Source: Alphaproteobacteria bacterium
Lineage (GTDB): Bacteria > Pseudomonadota > Alphaproteobacteria > Sphingomonadales > Sphingomonadaceae
NCBI GenBank assembly: GCA_030424845.1
Contig: JAUHWC010000004.1
Location: 310,001 to 374,000, forward strand
Reading direction: 5' to 3'
DNA: 64,000 nt
Shown here: piece after piece, positions 58,704 to 64,000 of the stretch
Numbering within the stretch: the stretch's first letter is position 1
Layout of the letters: each line of letters opens with the position of its first letter
The notes under the pieces: generated by a model
Seen by the model: the letters and a program-made list of their open reading frames with translations, nothing else
Database searches by the model: none
Told to the model about the DNA's origin: nothing
Translations under genes and position numbers: made by a program

Positions 58704-59953
58704 TGGAGGAGATCAGCCGAAAGGCCGGCCGCCTGCCGCTGTGGCGTGCGGCAATCGTGGTGGCGCGCCGGGATTTCCTGGCGATCCTGTTCAGCCGGGC
58801 CTTCATCTTCTTCCTGCTTGGCCCCTTGTTCCCCATCGTGGTCGGCGCTCTGGCCGGCGGGATCGGCGCACAGGTGCAGAGCGAGGCGCTTTCCGCCGAT
58901 GTCGGCATAGCCATGCCGGCAGAGGACATGGAGGCCATGCTGGCGGCACGTGACGAGCTGGCCGAGCGCATCGGCCCTGCCATCCCTCCTTTCGTGGAAT
59001 TGCAGCGGCTGCGAGAAGGCGAGGAATTCGATCCCGTCGCCGCACTCGAAGGGCGCGAGGGGCGGCTCGCCGCGATCGTGACCGGAACGGTGGCAGAACC
59101 GCAGCTGACGGCACCCGAAGCGAACATAGCGCGCTGGAGCGGCACCATTTCGATGATCGCCGCCACCGCTTCGCGGACCGAGGCGAATTCCTATCCCGAA
59201 GTCGCCAGCACCATCGTCGCCACCAGTGGCGCGCGCGAGAACCGAGGGCGCTTCCAGACCGCGCAAAGCGGCATGGTGCTGCTGTTCCTGCTGATCATGC
59301 TGCTGGCGGGCATGGTGCTGTCGAACCTCGTGGAAGAAAAGGGCAACAAGATCATCGAGATCCTGGCCGCGGCGATCCCGATGGATGCGCTGTTCATGGG
59401 CAAGCTGTTTGCCCTGCTGGCGATCTCCATAATCGGCATTGCCGTGTGGGGCGTTGCCGGCACGGTGATCCTGTCGCTGGGCGGACGTTCGCTGTCCGAA
59501 TTCGCCAATCCGGGGGTGGGCTGGCCGCTGTTCTTCACCTTCGGCGCGATCTATTTCGCCATGGGCTACCTGCTGCTGGGATCGATCTTCCTGACCATCG
59601 GTTCGATGGCGGCCACCGTGCGCGAAGTGCAGACGCTGAACATGCCTGTCACCATGGCCCAAGTGCTGGTTTTCTTCTTTGCCAGCCTTGCTGTAACCAG
59701 GATGGGTAGCTGGTTCGAATTTGCTGCGATGGCCTTTCCGCTGAGCTCGCCCTTCTCGATGCTGGCGCGGGCGGCGGTCGACGAGGCGATCTGGCCGCAT
59801 TTCGTGGCCCTGGCCTGGCAGGCCCTCTGCGTTGCCGTGTTCATCCGCGTGGGTGCGGCACTGTTCCGCAAGAAGGTGCTGAAGTCCGGGCCGCAGGGAG
59901 CGGGCAAGAAGAGGAAAAGGCTGTTCAGCTTCGCTTCGGGGAAGAACAGCTAG
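58703..59953 (+). CDS. ABC transporter permease, NatB type
   Basis: 416 residues. One N-terminal membrane helix (AFIFFLLGPLFPIVVGALAG), a large extracytoplasmic loop, then five or so helices: MVLLFLLIMLLAGMVLSNLV, LFALLAISIIGIAVWGVAG, and LLGSIFLTIGSMAATVREVQ. This is the ABC-2/NatB arrangement. The ATG overlaps the ATPase stop. The pair likely forms an exporter. Confidence 0.88.
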   Translation: MEEISRKAGRLPLWRAAIVVARRDFLAILFSRAFIFFLLGPLFPIVVGALAGGIGAQVQSEALSADVGIAMPAEDMEAMLAARDELAERIGPAIPPFVELQRLREGEEFDPVAALEGREGRLAAIVTGTVAEPQLTAPEANIARWSGTISMIAATASRTEANSYPEVASTIVATSGARENRGRFQTAQSGMVLLFLLIMLLAGMVLSNLVEEKGNKIIEILAAAIPMDALFMGKLFALLAISIIGIAVWGVAGTVILSLGGRSLSEFANPGVGWPLFFTFGAIYFAMGYLLLGSIFLTIGSMAATVREVQTLNMPVTMAQVLVFFFASLAVTRMGSWFEFAAMAFPLSSPFSMLARAAVDEAIWPHFVALAWQALCVAVFIRVGAALFRKKVLKSGPQGAGKKRKRLFSFASGKNS

Positions 59954-59966
59954 GAAGAGAGCTGTT

Positions 59967-60464
59967 ATGACTGACAAGCACATAAACCGCCGCAAGGCGC
60001 TGGGCTGGCTGGCGACCGGTGTCGCCATGCCCGCCGTTTCCGCATGTGGATCGCCAGCAAGCGCGCAAGGCGGCTACCGCGTCAACTATACCGAAGCCGA
60101 ATGGCGCCGCCGGCTGACCGCTGAGGAGTTCCGCATCCTGCGCGAGGAAGGGACCGAACGCGCCTTCACCTCGCCCCTCAATGACGAGAAGCGCGCAGGC
60201 ACCTTCGTCTGCGCCGGTTGCGGCAACGCGCTCTATTCCTCGACCACCAAGTATGACAGTAGCACCGGCTGGCCCAGCTTCTGGCGCGCGATCGACAGCG
60301 GCGCGGTGGGCTATTCCACCGATTACAAGCTGGGTTATCCGCGCCGCGAGGTGCACTGCGCTGATTGCGGCGGGCACCTGGGACATGTGTTCGATGACGG
60401 ACCGCCGCCGACCGGCAAGCGCCATTGCATCAACGGGATCGCGCTGGATTTCCGCCCCGCCTGA
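59967..60464 (+). CDS. msrB: peptide-methionine (R)-S-oxide reductase MsrB, exported
   Basis: 165 residues. The MsrB domain has zinc Cys pairs C82/C85 and C131/C134 and the catalytic C154 in RHCINGIALDF. It starts with NRRKALGWLATGVAMPAVSAC, a twin-arginine-like signal with a lipobox-like VSAC (C27), so the enzyme is probably exported, perhaps as a lipoprotein, to repair oxidised envelope proteins. 13 bases after the ABC permease. Confidence 0.9.
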   Translation: MTDKHINRRKALGWLATGVAMPAVSACGSPASAQGGYRVNYTEAEWRRRLTAEEFRILREEGTERAFTSPLNDEKRAGTFVCAGCGNALYSSTTKYDSSTGWPSFWRAIDSGAVGYSTDYKLGYPRREVHCADCGGHLGHVFDDGPPPTGKRHCINGIALDFRPA

Positions 60465-60473
60465 CGTGCTGGC

Positions 60474-60700
60474 TCAGGGCAGGCGATAGACCCGCAGCGC
60501 GACGCTCTCGAATCCTGCAACAGGCTCCAGCCACTGCGGCACATCGCCGTCAATCAGCATATCGGCGAAATTGCCGCTGCCGGCCGCACGGTAGAGCGCA
60601 AGGTCATCCTTCAGGGAACAGGTGACGAGATAATCCGCGCCGCGATGATCGCGCGTGCCTGTTCTTCGCTTCTGCCGATGCCGAGCGACAGGGTCACCTT
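60474..60700 (-). pseudogene. C-terminal remnant of a membrane-protein gene (GT-C/unknown type), truncated and frameshifted
   Basis: The frame ends VPQWLEPVAGFESVALRVYR and before it has GADYLVTCSLKDDLALYRAA; these resemble the cytoplasmic/periplasmic end of large polytopic proteins annotated as GT39 or unknown in sphingomonads. Upstream, a one-base shift is needed to keep the similarity (SEEQARAIIAA in the other frame). No start, no N-terminal part. It meets the acyltransferase remnant head to head near 60700. The parent identity is tentative. Confidence 0.45.
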
Positions 60701-60979
60701 TCGAGCCTGTGCCGCCCGTTCCCGGTGCTGATGGGCGAGGTGTCCTATTCGGTCTACCTGATCCATTCCCCGGTCGGCATCGTCATCTTCGATGTGGTGA
60801 TGGGGCCCAACCCCACCACAAGCGTAACCGAAGTGATGGGCTGGCTCCTTGGCGTAACCGCCATCATCACGCTGCTTTCATGGCTCAGTCACAGGTTTTT
60901 CGAGTTGCCCACGTGCCGAATGGTGATCGCCGCAGGCAAGCGCGTCCAGCCCGAGCTTGCACCACCGCCGGAAAAGTGA
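60701..60979 (+). pseudogene. C-terminal remnant of an acyltransferase-3 (OafA/YrhL) gene
   Basis: GEVSYSVYLIHSPVGIVIFD is the conserved G-x-x-S-Y-x-x-Y-L-I-H motif at the end of acyltransferase-3 membrane domains, followed by a membrane helix (WLLGVTAIITLLSWLSHRFF) and a RFFELP ending. The catalytic N-terminal part is missing. Such enzymes acylate surface polysaccharides. The remnant ends 40 bases before the VOC gene. Confidence 0.6.
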
Positions 60980-61019
60980 GCAGATTGCAGCTGCGATAGC
61001 CGAGCCAAAGGAATTCCCC

Positions 61020-61421
61020 ATGTTCAGCCAGTACCGCCTGCACCATGTCGGCGTGGTGTTCCCATCGATCGAGGATGCGGAGGCGCACATGCAGGCCGTC
61101 GGACTGAAGGAAGACTATGGCGGCTATGTCGAGCCCTGGAACAGCTGGTGCATCTTCGTCGATCCCGGTCATGACGGGACAGCCATCGAACTTGTGTTGG
61201 CTGATGCAGGACCGCTGCTGAAGTTCGACAAGGGGATCGGCGGCGTGCATCACTTCGCCTACGAGATCGACGATTTCGACGCGGCAACGAGATGTTGCGA
61301 GGAAAACGACCTGCGGCTGCTCGAACCCGAACCGATCAAGGGCGCCGGTGACTTCTGGTGCAACTTCATCAACCCCATCGCGACAAGGGGCATCCAGATC
61401 GAACTGGTCCAGCCGTTCTGA
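61020..61421 (+). CDS. VOC-family protein (methylmalonyl-CoA epimerase-like)
   Basis: 133 residues, one glyoxalase-type domain. The YRLHHVGVVFPSIEDAEAHM start, TAIELVLADAGPLLKF and GIGGVHHFAYEIDDFDAATR give the beta-alpha-beta repeats with candidate metal His/Glu (H8/H9, E in AIELV, H in GGVHHFAYE). It resembles methylmalonyl-CoA epimerase, but identity is not proven. Strong AAAGGA ribosome site at the ATG. Confidence 0.8.
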   Translation: MFSQYRLHHVGVVFPSIEDAEAHMQAVGLKEDYGGYVEPWNSWCIFVDPGHDGTAIELVLADAGPLLKFDKGIGGVHHFAYEIDDFDAATRCCEENDLRLLEPEPIKGAGDFWCNFINPIATRGIQIELVQPF

Positions 61422-61558
61422 GGCTTCGGAATGAATCGTCTCTCGGCTCAAACGAACGACGCAGGCGTTCGCAAGCCCGACCGGCCGCCCGCAGGCGCCC
61501 CGAAGCGGAGTGGAGGGAAAGCGCCGAGGATGCCCCGGATGGGCGGGCGCAAAAATCA

Positions 61559-61645
61559 TGGTGCGGGCGGCGGGACTCGAACCCGCACGATCCGTGGATC
61601 AGGGGATTTTAAGTCCCCGGCGTCTACCAATTCCGCCACGCCCGC
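61559..61645 (-). tRNA. tRNA-Leu (UAA)
   Basis: 87 nt including an encoded CCA. Acceptor stem GCGGGCG/CGCCCGC, discriminator A, anticodon stem GGGGA/TCCCC with loop CTTAAAA (anticodon TAA), a long class II variable arm and T-arm GCGGGTTCGAGTCCCGC all fold. It lies alone, antisense to the flanking VOC gene. Confidence 0.97.
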
Positions 61646-61682
61646 TTGGCGCCTTCCAGCGCTTAGCGCGGCGCTGCTTCGC

Positions 61683-62801
61683 TTACCAGTAGCGCTTGCT
61701 TGCTAATGCCGCGCCTTCGGCCAGTGCGGCGAGCTTGGCCCAGACCACTGCGGCGTCCAGGTTGTTGCTGCCGGCGTGCACCGAGAAACCGCAGTCGACT
61801 CCGGCCATCACCCGCTCACGGCCGAGCAGGTCGGCATAGCGGCCGATGCGCTGGGCGATCAGTTCGGGATGTTCGATATAGGTGCTCTGCGGCTCGATCA
61901 TGCCCGGACACAGAATTTTTCCCTCGGGCAGGGGATTTTCCTCGAAGAAGGCGAATTCATGCGCGTGGCGCGGGTTCGCCCCTTCCAGCAGCACCGTCTG
62001 CGGCCTGGCGGACCAGACGATGTCGGCAATGTCGTGCAGCGGCACGTCGCAATGATGCGGCCCGGGATAGTTCCCCCAGCACAGGTGCATGCGGCACTGT
62101 TCTGCCGGAATGTTCCGCAAGGCATGGTTGAGCGCGGCGATGTTCATGCCGATGCGCTTGCGGAATTCCTCGAGGCTGAGATCGGTGAACTGCACGTGGC
62201 GACCCATTGCCAGGTCAGGGCAATCCACCTGCAAGGTGATCCCGGCCGCCGCGATGGTTTCGTATTCGTGGCGCAGGCCCTCTGCCAGCGCGAAGACATA
62301 TTCCTCGTCGCTTGCATAATACTTGTTGGGGAAGAACAGCGCGGTTACGCCGGGCGAGGCAGCGGACATGAAGGTTTCGCGGCCTCCGGCCAGCCGCACG
62401 AGGCGTTCAGCATCGATGCGCGGCGCTTCCATGTCGATCACTTCGATCGGCGCGGTGCAGGCGGGGGCAGAACGCTTGGCGCGGCCCTTGTTGCCGAAGA
62501 CCTGCGCCTTGGCGCCGGGAAAGTCCTCCAGGTCCTGAAACTCGTACTGCCCGGCCTCGCCGCCGAAGCCCGACAGTCGGTGCTTGATGTAGGTGGCATA
62601 GGAGGGCTTGGACATCTCGCCATCGCCCACGACGGTGATGTCTGCCTTCACCTGTTCGGCGATGACACCGGCAGTCGCCCGCTCGATCGCCTCCTTCAAC
62701 GCCGCCTGATCCACCGCCTCGCCGCTTTCGCGGGCGAACATGCGGTCAAGCAGGTATTCGGGCCGCGGCAGGCTGCCCGTGTGTGTCGTCTTGAAAGCCA
62801 C
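61683..62801 (-). CDS. MetE-like (cobalamin-independent methionine synthase II) protein
   Basis: 372 residues, a single barrel like the C-terminal half of MetE. TTHTGSLPRPEYLLDRMF at the start, DITVVGDGEMSKPSYATYI, HLCWGNYPGPHHCDVPLHD with likely zinc His/Cys, the central LLEGANPRHAHEF, and VMAGVDCGFSVHAG with the last zinc Cys. This family acts on methylated substrates in catabolic pathways (methyl transfer), not necessarily homocysteine. A remnant of a similar second gene lies directly upstream. Confidence 0.87.
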   Translation of the reverse strand: MAFKTTHTGSLPRPEYLLDRMFARESGEAVDQAALKEAIERATAGVIAEQVKADITVVGDGEMSKPSYATYIKHRLSGFGGEAGQYEFQDLEDFPGAKAQVFGNKGRAKRSAPACTAPIEVIDMEAPRIDAERLVRLAGGRETFMSAASPGVTALFFPNKYYASDEEYVFALAEGLRHEYETIAAAGITLQVDCPDLAMGRHVQFTDLSLEEFRKRIGMNIAALNHALRNIPAEQCRMHLCWGNYPGPHHCDVPLHDIADIVWSARPQTVLLEGANPRHAHEFAFFEENPLPEGKILCPGMIEPQSTYIEHPELIAQRIGRYADLLGRERVMAGVDCGFSVHAGSNNLDAAVVWAKLAALAEGAALASKRYW

Positions 62802-62815
62802 GCCGGCTTCTCCCG

Positions 62816-62910
62816 TTAGGACAATTCCTCGCGCACGATGCGCGCGCCGTCAGCCATGGCCTTCATCTTGGCCAGTGCCACGTCGCGCGGCATGTACTTG
62901 AGTCGGCAGC
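62816..62910 (-). pseudogene. C-terminal remnant of a second MetE-like gene
   Basis: The last codons read RLKYMPRDVALAKMKAMADG then ARIVREEL; this matches the end of MetE-like proteins (D-C-G-L-K-x-x-P-R-x-x-A-x-x-K-L). The upstream part is gone; a Cys-Arg replaces the expected Cys-Gly at the junction. It lies 14 bases upstream of the intact paralogue's start, so two tandem copies probably existed once. Confidence 0.5.
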
Positions 62911-62923
62911 AGAGGCAGGGCCA

Positions 62924-63460
62924 TTACGCGGCTTCTTCGCTGCGAAAGGTGTTGTTCGAGGTGTGGTCCCCGGCCAGCCAGCGCTTCAGTTCTGCATGGG
63001 CATTGGCCTTGCGCTCTTCTGCGCCGGCTTCGACACGCGGATCGTCATTGGTGAATTCCACGGTCATGCCGTTGGGATCGACGACATATACCGAACGGCA
63101 ATAGCCGTGTTCCAGCACATAGGTCGCCTCGAGGCCGGCATCCTTGATGCGCTTTTCCACCGCGGCCTGGAACTCGTCATCCACGTTCAGGGCCAGGTGC
63201 ACGAAGGGCGTGGACGGAATGTCGGGCACGAAAAGCTCCTCGTCCTCCTTGTCGGCGAACTGGAAGAAGGCGAGCGCCCCGCCGTCACCGATGCCGAAGA
63301 AGCAGTGGCAATAGGTGCGCACCTTGCCGAAAAGCTCGTCGCTCTCGCACCAGGTGGCCACCAGCGGCAAGCCAAGGATATCCTCGTAGAAGTGGCGGGT
63401 CGCCTCCATGTCCTTGGTCACATAGGCGGTATGGTGCAGGCGGCTTGGCAAATTGCTCAT
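62924..63460 (-). CDS. VOC-family dioxygenase-like protein
   Basis: 178 residues, one glyoxalase/extradiol-type domain: RLHHTAYVTKDMEATRHFYE (strand, helix), ATWCESDELFGKVRT, TPFVHLALNVDDEFQAAVEK, and SVYVVDPNGMTVEFTND with the metal-type Glu. Candidate metal residues are His and Glu in these segments. Substrate unknown. Start ATG 63460 with GGGAGAGAC (63463 is an alternative ATG). Confidence 0.82.
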   Translation of the reverse strand: MSNLPSRLHHTAYVTKDMEATRHFYEDILGLPLVATWCESDELFGKVRTYCHCFFGIGDGGALAFFQFADKEDEELFVPDIPSTPFVHLALNVDDEFQAAVEKRIKDAGLEATYVLEHGYCRSVYVVDPNGMTVEFTNDDPRVEAGAEERKANAHAELKRWLAGDHTSNNTFRSEEAA

Positions 63461-63534
63461 CATGTCTCTCCCTTGGGCCGAATCTTGCCGGCTCCTCACA
63501 TGGTCACTCTATCAAAGCTGGGCGCGGGTGCAAT

Positions 63535-64000
63535 TCAACCCTTTCGGCCCAGGATCTCCTCGTTGTCCGCGCCCAGTTCCGGCGGCGGGACGACATCGGT
63601 TTCCACTTCGCCATCGAAGCGGATCGGGTTGCGGATGGTGCGGAAGGTGCCGCGTGCGCCCTGGCCTTCGATCACCAGCCGGTGATGCTTGGCGAGGTCG
63701 CCCTCGACCACTTCCTTCGAGGTGTAGACCGCCGAGTGCGGTACTTCCAGGCGCGTCAGTTCCGCCTCCCAATGCTCGCGCGGCCGGGTGGCGAAGATCG
63801 GCGCGAGGAAATCGATCACCTTCTCGTAATTCGCGATGCGCGCGGGGCGGCTCTCGAATTCGGGCCGTTGCAGCATGTCGGGCTGGCCCACCGCAGTGGC
63901 GAGGTTTTCCCAGAACTTGGGCGGTGATGACATGTGCAGCGCGATCCAGCCGCCGTCCGAACACTGGAAGACGTAGCTTTGCGAGACATGCGGGCGCGAC
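63535..64000 (-). CDS. CaiB/BaiF-family CoA-transferase, C-terminal part (partial)
   Basis: Runs past the right edge. The visible residues show SDGGWIALHMSSPPKFWENLA (typical of class III CoA-transferases), FATRPREHWEAELTRLEVP, and the end PPPELGADNEEILGRKG (the conserved LG-x-x-N-x-E-I-L segment). The catalytic Asp would be upstream. It lies 75 bases upstream of the VOC gene on the same strand. Confidence 0.88.
   Translation of the reverse strand, partial: SRPHVSQSYVFQCSDGGWIALHMSSPPKFWENLATAVGQPDMLQRPEFESRPARIANYEKVIDFLAPIFATRPREHWEAELTRLEVPHSAVYTSKEVVEGDLAKHHRLVIEGQGARGTFRTIRNPIRFDGEVETDVVPPPELGADNEEILGRKG

Noticed and set aside
58022-60028. A 668-codon minus-strand frame across the ABC exporter pair
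   Set aside because: Runs antisense through two well-defined genes with Walker and membrane motifs; no domain of its own.

Overview
The window is GC-rich, gene-dense chromosomal DNA from an alphaproteobacterium. Gene content and neighbourhoods point to Sphingomonadales, most likely the Erythrobacteraceae (Erythrobacter/Altererythrobacter-like): a DUF3576-leuS-lptE-holA operon, rnd-lptC-lptA, exosortase A-associated glycan genes, polyhydroxybutyrate (PHB) genes and a glnE-bcp-DUF455 block. I see no insertion sequence, prophage, CRISPR array or rRNA. One tRNA (Leu, anticodon UAA) is present. The assignment is inference from gene content; no 16S sequence is available.

Layout. 0-4.4 kb: an RluA tail, arfB, rpmG, a LolA-like carrier, a possible small RNA, xth, ribA and a GNAT acetyltransferase. 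4.4-14.2 kb, mostly minus strand: a beta-helix protein, a flavin monooxygenase, an SPFH/ribbon-helix-helix/membrane-protein operon with a tandem palindromic operator, recQ, three small acidic lipoproteins, uppP and an M13 peptidase. 14.4-21.2 kb: an MsbA-like exporter, PHB depolymerase, DUF4126, and the exosortase-associated O-glycosylation ligase and glycosyltransferase. 21.3-29.7 kb: a frameshifted acidic membrane protein, then gltBD. 29.7-40.2 kb: a TauD-type dioxygenase, a DksA-type zinc-finger protein, ung, rnd, lptC, lptA, a deletion scar in polysaccharide genes, then holA, lptE, leuS and DUF3576. 40.5-52.3 kb: phaB, galU, an M23 peptidase, DUF455, bcp, glnE, agmatine deiminase, TauE and thrS. 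52.4-64 kb: a threonine-rich leader peptide for thrS, hydrolase/TPR/luciferase-like genes, a ferredoxin-reductase-type flavoprotein, queG, a Nat-type ABC exporter, msrB, gene remnants, two VOC proteins, tRNA-Leu, a MetE-like protein and a CoA-transferase cut by the window edge.

How the genes work together. Nitrogen assimilation (gltBD, glnE, agmatine deiminase), envelope biogenesis (lolA, lptA/C/E, uppP, an MsbA-like exporter, M23), PHB turnover (phaZ, phaB) and DNA maintenance (xth, recQ, ung, holA) dominate. The most notable regulatory signal is upstream of thrS. A 24-codon ORF there carries eight threonine codons in a nine-codon stretch. It sits about 10 nt below a good promoter and is followed by alternative RNA stems, so it looks like a translation-sensing attenuator on a threonyl-tRNA synthetase gene. 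Second is the SPFH-RHH operon, whose start region carries two perfect 10-bp palindromes exactly 11 bp apart, as expected for cooperative binding of ribbon-helix-helix dimers. Third is a roughly 130-nt promoter-to-terminator unit between lolA and xth. Three separate deletion scars, two of them in surface-polysaccharide genes, suggest recent gene loss.
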